From assembly GCA_023398955.1 (NCBI GenBank), contig JAEWRL010000147.1:1-64000 (forward strand): 64,000 bases of DNA, in the 5' to 3' direction. Below the pieces are notes generated by a model that was given only the letters and a program-made list of their open reading frames with translations, made no database searches and was not told the DNA's origin. Positions 25,086-33,090 of this stretch are shown one piece after another (the stretch's first letter is position 1; each line of letters starts with the position of its first letter). The position numbers were made by a program, and so were the translations under genes. Source of the stretch: Pseudomonadota bacterium (GTDB lineage Bacteria > Myxococcota_A > Polyangia > Polyangiales > Polyangiaceae).

Positions 25086-25958
25086 ATGAATGCAAGTAGA
25101 ATCGGTTCGTTGGTGCTCGCCGCCTGTTGCGTTTTGCCGGCCGTAGGCCACGCGCAGGAGGAGAGCTACCCGCCGTGCACGCGCACACCAACGGAAGCCG
25201 ACGTCGCCGCTGCCAAAGGTGCATTCCAAGCCGGCAGAGTCTCCTTCGACGAAGCCGAGTACGAGCGTGCCATCACGTATTGGCAGGACGCTTACCGTCG
25301 AGATTGCACAGCGACCGGGCTTCTTCTCAACCTGTCACGTGCCTACGAGCTCAACGGGAACCTGGTGAACGCGGTGCATGCCCTCGAGGAATACCTTGCC
25401 CGCAACCCCGACACCCCGCAGCGGGCTCAACTGGAACGCCGTGTGGCCTTCCTGCGCGAACGGCTAGAGCAGTCCGCCGCAGCAGCTCCCCCCAGCCCCG
25501 AAAGCAGCACGGACCCCGTCGAGCCCGAGACGACAGCGTCCGCGAAGCGGCCCGAGCAAGAGGTGCTTGCCCCCCCGGCAGAGCAAGCCGCAACCGAAGA
25601 GCGGCCCCTTTGGCCCCTCTTCGTGGCTGGCGGCGGTGGCTTGATTGCCATCGTCGGATCCATTCTCTACTTCGACGCTTCGAGCGACGTGTCAGAGTAC
25701 CGCGATCTGTGCCGCGGCTCGACCTGCCCCGACGAGAAGACCGCGAGCGCGGCCAATGACGCGGCGTCGAACCAGACAACGTACGCGGTGGTTACCGTCG
25801 GCGGCCTTGCCGTGCTCGGCGGTGGTCTGGCTTGGTACTTCCTGGGCAGTGGCGACGCTGGCGGAGCGAGCGGCGCGCTCCCATTGAACGGGTCGCTCGC
25901 CATGACGCCGTTGGCAGGGCCACAGTTCGGCGGTTTGGAACTCCGAGGCGCCTTCTAG
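25086..25958 (+). CDS. Exported TPR protein with two C-terminal membrane helices
   Basis: Exported protein of 290 residues with a signal peptide (cleavage near GHAQ), TPR-like helices (VSFDEAEYERAITYWQDAY, LSRAYELNGNLVNAVHALEEYL), a Pro/Glu-rich linker and two hydrophobic helices (LWPLFVAGGGGLIAIVGSIL; YAVVTVGGLAVLGGGLAWYFL). It resembles the divergent PEGA/TPR gene in architecture (TPR, linker, two helices). The ATG at 25086 is used because it starts the signal peptide directly; an in-frame start at 25047 exists. Function unknown. Confidence 0.75.
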   Translation: MNASRIGSLVLAACCVLPAVGHAQEESYPPCTRTPTEADVAAAKGAFQAGRVSFDEAEYERAITYWQDAYRRDCTATGLLLNLSRAYELNGNLVNAVHALEEYLARNPDTPQRAQLERRVAFLRERLEQSAAAAPPSPESSTDPVEPETTASAKRPEQEVLAPPAEQAATEERPLWPLFVAGGGGLIAIVGSILYFDASSDVSEYRDLCRGSTCPDEKTASAANDAASNQTTYAVVTVGGLAVLGGGLAWYFLGSGDAGGASGALPLNGSLAMTPLAGPQFGGLELRGAF

Positions 25959-25996
25959 CTTCTCGGTGGCCTTCCACGCCGCTCTCCTACGCCGCC

Positions 25997-26293
25997 CTAG
26001 GGCCTGTCCCTGAATGCGGTTGGCTCTTCCGTAAACGTGCCCGTGCCCGTGCCCGAAAAAGCTAGCAACACGGGGCGAGCGCTGGCCGATAGCTGAGCAT
26101 GGAACTGGAGATCACGCCATGGTACCCCCGTGCGGCGCCACCACAGAACCGCTTCGATGAAGCTTCTATCATCCTTCGCCCGGCGCCCCGCTCCGCGCTG
26201 GCCTTCCAGCACAAGAGCCAACTTTGACCACTGACCGTCGTTCAGTTGCAGTCGAAGCATGCTGCGCTCCCTGGAGCATGCCTCAAGCACCAT
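25997..26293 (-). pseudogene. Transposase N-terminal fragment
   Basis: A 98-codon reading frame whose first 60 or so codons encode the typical N-terminal domain of IS5-family transposases: LNDGQWSKLALVLEG, DDRSFIEAVLWWRRTGVPWRDL. After WRDL the reading frame runs into non-homologous, repeat-derived residues and stops inside the flanking CTAG. The DDE catalytic domain is absent, so it cannot transpose by itself. The intact terminal repeats could still be acted on by a full-length relative elsewhere in the genome. Confidence 0.75.
26001..26015. repeat. Terminal inverted repeat, left end of the IS remnant
   Basis: GGCCTGTCCCTGAAT is the exact reverse complement of 26313-26327. It is extended by one further matching base and by CTAG on the outside. 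Confidence 0.85.
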
Positions 26294-26312
26294 GCGCCGG
26301 GCACGGGCACGT

Positions 26313-26327
26313 ATTCAGGGACAGGCC
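26313..26327. repeat. Terminal inverted repeat, right end of the IS remnant
   Basis: ATTCAGGGACAGGCC is the exact reverse complement of 26001-26015. It is followed by CTAG, which doubles as the stop codon of the neighbouring minus-strand lipoprotein gene. Confidence 0.85.
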
Positions 26328-26621
26328 CTAGCCGTCGCCGGGAGCCGTCGGAGCGCGGCGACCCGTTCCCCACGTAGCGGGTGCCGCGGCCGAAGAGTCA
26401 GGCGCGGCGGCAGCGGCGTCGGAGCCGACCGGCGCGGGCTCGCCCTGCGTGCTCTGCGGCGTTCCAGACTCCGCTTCTTCGGACCGATGCAGGACCATCT
26501 CGTGAGAATCAGGGGGAACCGGCGGCGGCGTCTCGCTCGCCGACCCTCCGCATGCACCCACGACACCGGTCAGCAGCATCCAATGAGCGGTCCGAATCAC
26601 CCGGAGCCATCGACAGCACAT
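26328..26621 (-). CDS. Small Ala/Pro-rich lipoprotein
   Basis: Predicted 97-residue lipoprotein with a hydrophobic leader and lipobox (VGAC), followed by a low-complexity Ser/Pro/Ala/Glu mature part. No domain is seen. Its TAG stop lies in the CTAG flanking the IS remnant; removing the element and one CTAG copy would leave the stop unchanged, so the gene was not truncated by the insertion. Start could be the ATG at 26621 or the one at 26579. It is divergent from ruvA with about 60 bp between starts. Confidence 0.5.
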   Translation of the reverse strand: MCCRWLRVIRTAHWMLLTGVVGACGGSASETPPPVPPDSHEMVLHRSEEAESGTPQSTQGEPAPVGSDAAAAAPDSSAAAPATWGTGRRAPTAPGDG

Positions 26622-26680
26622 GCGACCGCAGCTAGCATGGCTGCGGCCATGGCGGAAGAAGTGCGCGAGGAACGGCCATC

Positions 26681-27268
26681 ATGATTGGCCGCTTGCAGGG
26701 GAGGCTCCTGGCAGAAAGTCCTGAAGGAACCGTACTCATCGACGTCGGTGGGGTCGGCTACGAGCTGTCGACGCCAGTTGGAACCGTGAGCCAAGCAGAG
26801 AAGCAGGGGCAGGACGTCATCCTGCACGTTCACACCCACGTCCGCGAGGAAGCCCTGGATTTGTACGGGTTTGCTGCCGACGAAGGGCGTCGCCTCTTCC
26901 GCCTGCTCATCGCCGCGCCGAACGTGGGCCCCAAGACGGCGCTGGGAGTCATGAGCGCCCTCCCCGTCGAGGCGCTCACGGAGGCGGTCGAGGCGGCCGA
27001 CATCGCTAGAATCTCGAAGGTACCGGGGATCGGCAAGAAGACGGCCGAACGTCTGATCCTCGAGCTCCGGGGCAAGCTGCCTCGGCTCCAGCGCGCAGAC
27101 CATTCGACCGGTCCGGCAGATAAGATCACCAGACTTCTGACAGCTCTCACCAACATGGGTTATCGTCCCGCCGAAGCCGAGCGAGCGGTACGCGCCCTCG
27201 AAGACCGGGTCAAGGGCCTCACAATGAGCGAGCTACTGAGAGAGGCTTTGGCACGGCTTACGCCATGA
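26681..27268 (+). CDS. ruvA: Holliday junction branch migration protein RuvA
   Basis: Tetrameric Holliday-junction-binding protein that loads the RuvB motor in recombinational repair. The 195-residue protein has the OB-fold start (MIGRLQGRL, VGGVGYEL), the helix-hairpin-helix motifs (LLIAAPNVGPKTALGVMSAL and ISKVPGIGKKTAERL) and the C-terminal RuvB-interacting domain (LTNMGYRPAEAERAV). It is not accompanied by ruvC or ruvB within the window. Confidence 0.97.
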   Translation: MIGRLQGRLLAESPEGTVLIDVGGVGYELSTPVGTVSQAEKQGQDVILHVHTHVREEALDLYGFAADEGRRLFRLLIAAPNVGPKTALGVMSALPVEALTEAVEAADIARISKVPGIGKKTAERLILELRGKLPRLQRADHSTGPADKITRLLTALTNMGYRPAEAERAVRALEDRVKGLTMSELLREALARLTP

Positions 27269-27359
27269 GTATCCTAACCGCTGCTATTGACCGAAGCGTC
27301 GCACCGGAGATAATCGGCCGAGCGATCGTCCCGAACCGAGGCAGCCCCTGGAGGCCCCT

Positions 27360-28403
27360 GTGATTACCTGTCCAAAGTGCACCAAGGAGAACCAAGACCA
27401 TTACAAGTTCTGCCTCGGCTGCGGCGCTGAACTGCCGCGACAGAGCAATTCACCAAAACCCTTCACGGCTCATACGCCTCCCCATGGCGTGCCGGCCGTA
27501 GCGGCACCAGCGGCACCAGCCCAGGCATCCCAACGCAGCGCGGTGTCCCCTCCGACCGCTTCCGCGGCACCCCCCGCCCCTGCTGCGCCCGCAGCGCCAC
27601 CGCGCGCCAGCAGCTCCGCCGGCAGCGTCAGCTGTCCCCAATGCGGACACGACAACCCCCCTTCGAATCGCTTCTGCGCATCGTGTGGGTACAATCTCGC
27701 CGCGCTAAAGCAAGGGGCCCCGGTTGGGCCCTCGGGAGCGCCGGGCCCTCTGACATCCGGTGGAGGTCCGCGCGTCGTGTTGACGGCCCTACGCGCCGAT
27801 GGCTCGGAAGCAGGAGCCTACGAGCTGCCGGACGCGACGACCGTGACGATCGGTCGAGATACGGGATCGATCTTCGCGGGGGACAGCTATCTCTCCCCCA
27901 AACACGCGAGCTTGGTGCGGCGGGAGGGGAAGGTCTTGGTTAAGGATGAGGGCAGCCTGAATGGCGTCTATCTGAAGCTGAAGCCGAATGCTCCGTGGCC
28001 TCTGGTCTTCGATGATATCTTCCGCATCGGTCAAGAGATCGTTCGCTATGAGGAGCTCAAACCTCTTCCCCCTTCAAGCGACGGCGTGATGCGCTTCGGG
28101 AGCCCTGCCAAGGGATACATCGGGCGCCTAGCCTTGGTGGTGGGCCGGGACACCGTTGGTAATGCGTTCCCGATTCCCGAACGCGGCGTGCACTGTGGGC
28201 GCGAGCGTGGGGACATTCTGTTCTCCGAGGACGGTTATGTCTCCGGACTGCACTGCCGGGTCGCTCGAGGCGATGACCACCGGGTGTATCTGACGGACGT
28301 CGGTAGCTCGAACGGGACCTTTATCCGATTGCGCGGTGAACGTGCCCTTGAGCCCGGCGACATCTTGCTGATGGGCCAGCAATTGTTCCGCGTCGATTTC
28401 TAG
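27360..28403 (+). CDS. Zinc-ribbon protein with two FHA domains
   Basis: Cytoplasmic 347-residue signalling adaptor. It begins with a zinc ribbon (CPKC ... CLGC), has a Pro/Ala linker, a second zinc ribbon (CPQC ... CASC, about residues 95-115), then two FHA domains. The first (about 155-230) carries TVTIGRD and LSPKHASLVR with SLNGVYLK. The second (about 260-345) carries GVHCGRE, VSGLHCRV and GSSNGTFIRL. FHA domains bind phosphothreonine, so this is a likely partner of Ser/Thr kinases such as the one at 44.4 kb. GTG start. Functional partner is inference. Confidence 0.88.
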   Translation: MITCPKCTKENQDHYKFCLGCGAELPRQSNSPKPFTAHTPPHGVPAVAAPAAPAQASQRSAVSPPTASAAPPAPAAPAAPPRASSSAGSVSCPQCGHDNPPSNRFCASCGYNLAALKQGAPVGPSGAPGPLTSGGGPRVVLTALRADGSEAGAYELPDATTVTIGRDTGSIFAGDSYLSPKHASLVRREGKVLVKDEGSLNGVYLKLKPNAPWPLVFDDIFRIGQEIVRYEELKPLPPSSDGVMRFGSPAKGYIGRLALVVGRDTVGNAFPIPERGVHCGRERGDILFSEDGYVSGLHCRVARGDDHRVYLTDVGSSNGTFIRLRGERALEPGDILLMGQQLFRVDF

Positions 28404-28439
28404 ATAGCTACCCTCCGCCAACGAGACAGGAGAGCCCAC

Positions 28440-28838
28440 GTGACGTCCTCACACCCGACGATTCGCGTGGTGGCGGCAGTCGCGGAGCGGGGGGGCCGCT
28501 ACCTCATCACGCAACGACGACCGGCAGCCGTTCTGCCCCTGCTCTGGGAGTTTCCTGGGGGTCGTGTCGAAGCCGGCGAGACGGACGCCGATGCGCTGCG
28601 CCGCGAGGTGCAGTACCGGCTCGGCGTCGACGTGAAGCCGCTTCAGCTCATCAGCTTCGTGAGCCACCCCTATGAGCGGTACGTCGTGGACCTCTATCTC
28701 TATGAGTGCGCGCTACTGGGAGGGGAACCCACCGAGCTCAACGTGAACGCTTTCCGCTGGGTAACGAGCTCGGAATTCGACCGCTACGAGTTTACGCCGG
28801 CCGACGAACTCTCGATGGCAAAGCTGCTTGGGCTCTGA
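28440..28838 (+). CDS. Nudix-fold protein with altered catalytic motif
   Basis: MutT/Nudix-fold protein of 132 residues. The Nudix box is recognisable (GRVEAGE, seven residues, then RRE V), and the surrounding fold (LITQRRP, LWEFPGG) matches small MutT-type (d)NTP pyrophosphohydrolases. However, the two metal-binding glutamates of REUxEExGU are replaced by Tyr59 and Arg60 (REVQYRLGV), so hydrolysis of a nucleotide diphosphate is doubtful. GTG start at 28440 gives the conserved first strand. It follows the FHA gene by 36 bp on the same strand. Confidence 0.85.
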   Translation: MTSSHPTIRVVAAVAERGGRYLITQRRPAAVLPLLWEFPGGRVEAGETDADALRREVQYRLGVDVKPLQLISFVSHPYERYVVDLYLYECALLGGEPTELNVNAFRWVTSSEFDRYEFTPADELSMAKLLGL

Positions 28839-28933
28839 CCGCCGAGGAGCGCATCGCCGCGGACACGAACGGGCTCGAGATGGGCTCTCTCTGAGGCGAC
28901 AACTGGAGCCGGTGCTTGGCCGAGTGGTGCGCC

Positions 28934-29680
28934 ATGCCAAGACTGGAGAGCACTTTCCGTCGACTCTTCGACGGCTGCCTCGACCTTCTCGCGCCGCGCG
29001 TCTGCGCTGGGTGTCGAAAGGAGCACGGAAGCAACGTCCCCTTCTGCGATGGGTGCGCGGCTTCCTTGGAGCTCGCCCCCTCGCGCGACGTCGGTGGTAC
29101 ACCGGTGATCGCTGCGGGGCGCTACGCGGGACCACTTGCCCCGGCTGTCAGCGCGCTGAAGTACGAGCACCGCGTGGACCTGGCGCGGCCACTCGGGTGG
29201 TGGCTGGCCACCGCGCTGCGTGGGCTCGAAGGGCTGAGCAGCGCAGTCGTCGTTCCTGTTCCGCTGCATCGCATTCGTCTTGCAGAGCGCGGTTTCAATC
29301 AGGCGGCCCTACTCGGCCGATTCGCCGCCGAACGCCTGCAGTTGCCCTTGGAACCGATGGCCCTGGCGCGCATCCGCTGGGAGGGGCGCCAGGTCGGCCT
29401 ACGTGCTGCCGAGCGTTTCGACAACGTCAGTGGTGCGTTCACCGTGAGGGGAAGCGGCTCGCAGCTTCGCGGTCGCCCCGTCGTCCTCCTCGACGACGTG
29501 CTCACCACTGGTGCGACGGCCGCGGCGTGCCTGGCCGCGCTGCGGGGCGCCGGAGCTCATCCCCTCTGCGTCGCGGTGCTGGGTATTGCGGGAACGGACA
29601 CTCGGCGTTCTCGATGCTATCCGCGGCCAGGCGTCAGCCATCGACCGCCATGCCCGCATTCCCCTGCTGCTGATCGCTGA
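28934..29680 (+). CDS. comF: ComF-family phosphoribosyltransferase-like protein
   Basis: ComF/GntX-type protein, linked in other bacteria to DNA uptake (competence) or nucleotide use. The 248-residue protein has an N-terminal zinc ribbon (CAGC ... CDGC) and a phosphoribosyltransferase domain with the PRPP motif VVLLDDVLTTGAT. The middle carries the family signature PVPLHRIRLAERGFNQA. The ATG at 28934 is used; a TTG at 28916 is in frame. It converges with the DsbD-like gene. Confidence 0.92.
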   Translation: MPRLESTFRRLFDGCLDLLAPRVCAGCRKEHGSNVPFCDGCAASLELAPSRDVGGTPVIAAGRYAGPLAPAVSALKYEHRVDLARPLGWWLATALRGLEGLSSAVVVPVPLHRIRLAERGFNQAALLGRFAAERLQLPLEPMALARIRWEGRQVGLRAAERFDNVSGAFTVRGSGSQLRGRPVVLLDDVLTTGATAAACLAALRGAGAHPLCVAVLGIAGTDTRRSRCYPRPGVSHRPPCPHSPAADR

Positions 29681-29698
29681 CCGCCAGCGTCCTCTTTT

Positions 29699-29716
29699 GT
29701 TCCGGCTCCGCCGGGT
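29699..29716. repeat. 18-bp hairpin repeat, copy 2
   Basis: An exact copy of the sequence at 103-120, in the 64-bp gap between the convergent comF and dsbD-like genes. It folds as CCGGC/GCCGG with a 3-nt loop. TTTT precedes it on the plus strand, so it is not a standard terminator for either gene. Confidence 0.5.
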
Positions 29717-29744
29717 GAGGGTCTCGTCGCCACGGGACAAGGGA

Positions 29745-31043
29745 CTACTCCACGGAGCGGAGCGCCGCGAGGAAGTCGTCCGGACCCACGAAATCGGTAA
29801 AGCGGCGCACTTCCTTGCCTTTGGCGTCGAAGAGCAAGACCGTCGGAAGTCCCCGCACGGCGAAACGCGCAAGCACCCTCGCGACCTCCGGATCGTCGTC
29901 GTGGGTCGCGTCCACCTTGACAGCCACGAACCTAGCCGCCTCCGCGGCGACGCGCGGGTCAGCGAACGTGTGCTTGTCAAGCTCCTTGCAAGCACCACAC
30001 CACGCCGCCGTGAAGTCGACGATCATTGGCTGCCCTGCGGCGAGGGCCCGACTCTCGGCCTTCTCGATGCCAGTCGGCTCCCAGCGGAGCGATCCAGTCG
30101 GCTTCGCCGCCACACTGACGAGGGTGAAAAGCGCAGCACTCGTGACCATGATACCCACGCCCTTCATCATCCGATTGCTCCGACGCTTATCGGCAAAGTC
30201 ACGATGAACGGCCCCCAGGAGCATGCCCGCGACGAGCAGGACAACACTGGTGAGCAGCAGTGGGGCACTGGGGCGCATCCAACTCGTCAGCCGCGGGAAC
30301 GTCGTTCCCAGGTAATAAAGGGCGACAACGACAAGTATCAGCCCAAGCAGCGACTTGACCTTCACCATCCAAGGTCCGCTTTTCGGCAGCTGGACGGCGA
30401 AGGTACCCACGACGAAGAACGGCGCGCCAAGGCCCAACGAGAATGCCGACATTGCTGCAGCCCCAGCGATGGCGTCCTGAGACTGGGCAATGTGTGCAAG
30501 AATACCCGTGAGAACGGGGCCGGTGCAGGGCGATGCGATCAAACCGCAGGCGAGCCCCAGAGCAAACGCTCCGCGCAGCCCAATGCCCCCTACGCGCGCC
30601 AAACGATTCGTCAGCAAAGAGGGGAGACCAAACTCGAAGGCGCCAAACATGGCAGCTGCCATTGCTAGAAAGAGAACCGCCAACCCAATGAGCACCCAGC
30701 GGCTCTGGAGCACGGAACCGAACACGCTCCCGGTGAGCCCCGCCATCACCCCGAGCGGCACGAACATGGCGACGATCCCGCCGACGAACGCCGCGGAGAG
30801 TCCTGCGCCTTCCCAGCGGCTGCGTGATTGGCGAGCTCCGAAGACGCTGACCGTCACCGCCACCATCGGGTAGACACAAGGGGTCAAACTGACGAGCAGC
30901 CCGCCGACGAGCGCCGCCAACGCAGCGAAGAGCGGCCCGCGAGCCATCGCTGCGGTGAACGAGTCGACTTCAGCGGCCGCCGCGGCGTTCTGGGTGCCGA
31001 GTGTTGCCAGGAAAACGAAGGCCAAGATCGAGAGGAATCGCAT
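29745..31043 (-). CDS. DsbD-like thiol:disulfide interchange membrane protein
   Basis: Passes electrons from cytoplasmic thioredoxin across the inner membrane to periplasmic disulfide isomerases or cytochrome c maturation. The 432-residue protein has a signal peptide, a CcdA-type membrane domain with eight or so helices carrying the paired Cys motifs (SLTPCVYP and ASPCTGPV), and a C-terminal thioredoxin domain with AAWCGACKELD. The N-terminal DsbD alpha domain is missing, so it is a short DsbD (ScsB/DipZ-like form). The ATG at 31043 starts the signal peptide; a GTG at 31058 is in frame. Confidence 0.93.
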   Translation of the reverse strand: MRFLSILAFVFLATLGTQNAAAAAEVDSFTAAMARGPLFAALAALVGGLLVSLTPCVYPMVAVTVSVFGARQSRSRWEGAGLSAAFVGGIVAMFVPLGVMAGLTGSVFGSVLQSRWVLIGLAVLFLAMAAAMFGAFEFGLPSLLTNRLARVGGIGLRGAFALGLACGLIASPCTGPVLTGILAHIAQSQDAIAGAAAMSAFSLGLGAPFFVVGTFAVQLPKSGPWMVKVKSLLGLILVVVALYYLGTTFPRLTSWMRPSAPLLLTSVVLLVAGMLLGAVHRDFADKRRSNRMMKGVGIMVTSAALFTLVSVAAKPTGSLRWEPTGIEKAESRALAAGQPMIVDFTAAWCGACKELDKHTFADPRVAAEAARFVAVKVDATHDDDPEVARVLARFAVRGLPTVLLFDAKGKEVRRFTDFVGPDDFLAALRSVE

Positions 31044-31174
31044 GGAAGGCTGTTGCACCCAGGGGCCGGTTGCTCAGGGAATCAATCGGGATAGTGAGGC
31101 GGCGAACAGGACGCTGCAACCAAGCACCCGTGCGCAACACATTGGCCGGCCAACCTGTCACCGTTGAACCCCCG

Positions 31175-31930
31175 TTATTGCTTTTGGCGCTCACTGATCC
31201 GCTCCAAGAGCGAGCGCGCCCGATTCAGCTCGGCCTCCAGGGAGATGGCCAGCACCACCCGACCCATCACGTTGCGATGTATGAAGGAGGTTAGATACCG
31301 AGCGGCAGCCAGATCGTCACCAAGGAAGAAGCAAAGCTCCCCGAGCACGAACTCCCCGTAACCGCGCCCACATGCTTGCTCTTGAAGGCGCGCTCGGAGC
31401 GCGCTCAGCGACTCTGCGGGCTGCTGGCCGCTCGCCACCAGCGCCAGCGCACGCTGAGCGAGATACAGAGCCTTGTCGTGAGTCCCCCAGCGGGCCGCCC
31501 GTGCAAAAACGGCAGCGGCGTCCCCAGCTCTGCCGTGCAGGTAGAGAACACTGCCCAAGGTCCAGAGGTGAAAGGCGCGCCGCGACGGTGGGCTGACGCG
31601 GCTCGCGACACGAATCTCCTCGACGGCGTGGCCGACCTCCCCCAGAGCAAGGTGCGCTCGCGCAACATCTTGGCGCGCAACGTCTTCCAGCACACCCAAC
31701 GGCACCATTTCCCTCGCCGCCGCGAGAGCCATCGCGAAGCGGCGCCCTTCCATGTGCGCAAGATAGAGCTGGCGCAGCAGCATGGCGCGAGTCGTGGTGT
31801 CGAGGCGTCCTTCCGCGAGCCCGCGACGAGCGTACTTGGCCCTCGCCACGGGGGTCCGTGCGGTGGTCGCTTTCCGAAGCATCTCCTCGGGCCCCGCCCT
31901 GGCCGCGGACCGCGCCCGCTCGCGAGTCAT
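31175..31930 (-). CDS. Predicted helical-repeat protein (TPR-like)
   Basis: Unrecognised 251-residue soluble protein made of helix pairs with the TPR-like spacing of small and large residues (RQLYLAHMEGRRFAMALAAAREM, WTLGSVLYLHGRAGDAAAVFARAARWG). It carries no signal peptide or membrane segment. Such repeats usually mediate protein-protein contacts. The gene stands alone, upstream of the DsbD-like gene on the same strand with 131 bp between. Confidence 0.7.
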   Translation of the reverse strand: MTRERARSAARAGPEEMLRKATTARTPVARAKYARRGLAEGRLDTTTRAMLLRQLYLAHMEGRRFAMALAAAREMVPLGVLEDVARQDVARAHLALGEVGHAVEEIRVASRVSPPSRRAFHLWTLGSVLYLHGRAGDAAAVFARAARWGTHDKALYLAQRALALVASGQQPAESLSALRARLQEQACGRGYGEFVLGELCFFLGDDLAAARYLTSFIHRNVMGRVVLAISLEAELNRARSLLERISERQKQ

Positions 31931-32104
31931 CTCGCCTCACAGGCTAGCAAAAGCTGCACCTGCGGCTAGATTTCGGCAACTTACGGAAGCGGGGGCAGGT
32001 CGCCGAACCGCTGCGCACCTGGCACATCGGTCAACGAGCCTGGCGCCGCATTCTTCCCGAGCGCCTTGCAGCCCGAAGGCGCACCGCGCCAAGCTTGTCC
32101 CGTC

Positions 32105-32398
32105 ATGTCGATACGACGCACTGTCGCCCTGCTGGTCTTCCCGTGTTGCTTACTGTCCTGTGGACGCCCAGCAACCCAGGAGGAATGCGAAGAGATCGTC
32201 GAACGCATCACCAAGCTCGAGCTGGCCGCCGCCTACGACGTGAGCGCCAGCGAGGTTCAGCGCGAGGTCGACGACGCAAAACGAGCGCTCCACGCTCGCA
32301 TGATGAAGGACTGCGTTGGCAGCCGCGTCAGCGACGCTGCCTTGGAATGTATGAGGGCCGCAACCAGCAGCCAAAAGGCGACGGCGTGCTTCGAGTGA
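32105..32398 (+). CDS. Small Cys-patterned lipoprotein, paralogue 1
   Basis: Predicted 97-residue lipoprotein: leader and lipobox (LLSC), then a helical mature part with four Cys: EEC, KDC, LEC and TAC near the C-terminus. It shares the Cys spacing with the next gene (last two Cys separated by 12 residues in both), indicating a tandem duplication. Its TGA stop overlaps the ATG of the next gene by one base. Function unknown. An in-frame ATG at 32066 is rejected because it precedes the leader. Confidence 0.65.
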   Translation: MSIRRTVALLVFPCCLLSCGRPATQEECEEIVERITKLELAAAYDVSASEVQREVDDAKRALHARMMKDCVGSRVSDAALECMRAATSSQKATACFE

Positions 32399-32694
32399 TG
32401 GGGCCGCTTGGTTGGACGGCCTGCGGGCTCGGCGTGCTGCTGACGTCCGCATGCACCAAGCCGCTTTCCGAGAGCGAGTGCGAAGCCCTCTTGATTCACT
32501 ACACAGATCGTTTGCTCGTAGCAGACCGCTCGGACACCAGCACCGAAGAACGCGCGCGCATGAAGGTGGAGGTACGACAGCTGGCCGCCCGTGACCCCGC
32601 GTTCCAGCGATGCAGCGAGAGCGTCAGTCGGACCGCTTACCACTGCTCCATGGCGGCCGGCAGTGTCGACGAGGTGGAGCGCTGCCTCTTGTAG
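32398..32694 (+). CDS. Small Cys-patterned lipoprotein, paralogue 2
   Basis: Predicted 98-residue lipoprotein: hydrophobic leader with lipobox (LTSAC), then a helical part with ESEC, QRC, YHC and ERC, the same pattern as the upstream paralogue. The ATG at 32398 overlaps the previous stop (TGATG), which supports this start and translational coupling. Function unknown; disulfide-stabilised helical proteins of this type could be binding or envelope stress proteins, which is inference. Confidence 0.65.
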   Translation: MGPLGWTACGLGVLLTSACTKPLSESECEALLIHYTDRLLVADRSDTSTEERARMKVEVRQLAARDPAFQRCSESVSRTAYHCSMAAGSVDEVERCLL

Positions 32695-32705
32695 GTGCAC
32701 GAGCC

Positions 32706-32996
32706 ATGTCCGACGAGGATCGAGAACCGGTCGCAGTCCTGGAGATAGAGGACTCGCTCGACTTGCATGGCTTTCAGCCCCGCGACGTGCTCTCGGTCGT
32801 CGAGGAATACCTGCGAGAAGCGCAGCAGAGGGGCTTCCGAGAGGTGCGTCTCATTCACGGCCGAGGCAAAGGAGTGCAACGCGCCAACGTTCAGCGGCTT
32901 TTGGAGCGGCTTCCTGAGGTGGAAGGCTTCGCTGGCGCGCCTGCAAGCCGCGGGGGCTGGGGGGCGACACTCGTCTGGCTCAAACCCAAGCGGTAG
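32706..32996 (+). CDS. Smr-domain protein
   Basis: Stand-alone Smr (small MutS-related) domain of 96 residues. Motifs: LDLHGF at residue 18 onward and LIHGRGKGV in the middle, the hallmark of Smr nicking or RNA-binding domains. The ATG at 32706 is used; upstream in-frame codons overlap the preceding lipoprotein. Smr domains are thought to bind or cleave branched nucleic acid or RNA. It starts 11 bp after the lipoprotein gene and so may be co-transcribed. Confidence 0.88.
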   Translation: MSDEDREPVAVLEIEDSLDLHGFQPRDVLSVVEEYLREAQQRGFREVRLIHGRGKGVQRANVQRLLERLPEVEGFAGAPASRGGWGATLVWLKPKR

Positions 32997-33090
32997 CGCG
33001 TGGGTGAGCACGCCCCTGCACTCGTCATCGCTGAGCGCCGGGGCGCCCTCCCTGAAGGCTGAAGGTCGAGCGAGAATCGTCCTCGGCCGC

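Larger units (their letters stand above)
26000..26328 (-). mobile_element. Decayed insertion sequence / MITE-like element, probably IS5-type
   Basis: A 0.33-kb element bounded by perfect inverted repeats GGGCCTGTCCCTGAAT (26000-26015) and its complement (26313-26328), each flanked by TA, or equivalently by CTAG at 25997-26000 and 26328-26331, as expected for a target duplication. Subterminal inverted repeats of a GTGCCC motif lie at about 26038-26055 and 26298-26310. Inside is the N-terminal part of a transposase on the minus strand. The element lies exactly at the stop codon of a small lipoprotein gene. Family assignment is by resemblance of the encoded fragment and CTAG preference. Confidence 0.8.

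Noticed and set aside
26036..26056. Three-fold CGTGCC repeat considered as a satellite
   Set aside because: It is part of the subterminal inverted repeat of the IS remnant, mirrored at 26298-26310.
26328..26621. Lipoprotein gene thought to be truncated by the IS remnant
   Set aside because: The stop codon is inside the CTAG target and would remain after removal of the element, so the gene end is native.
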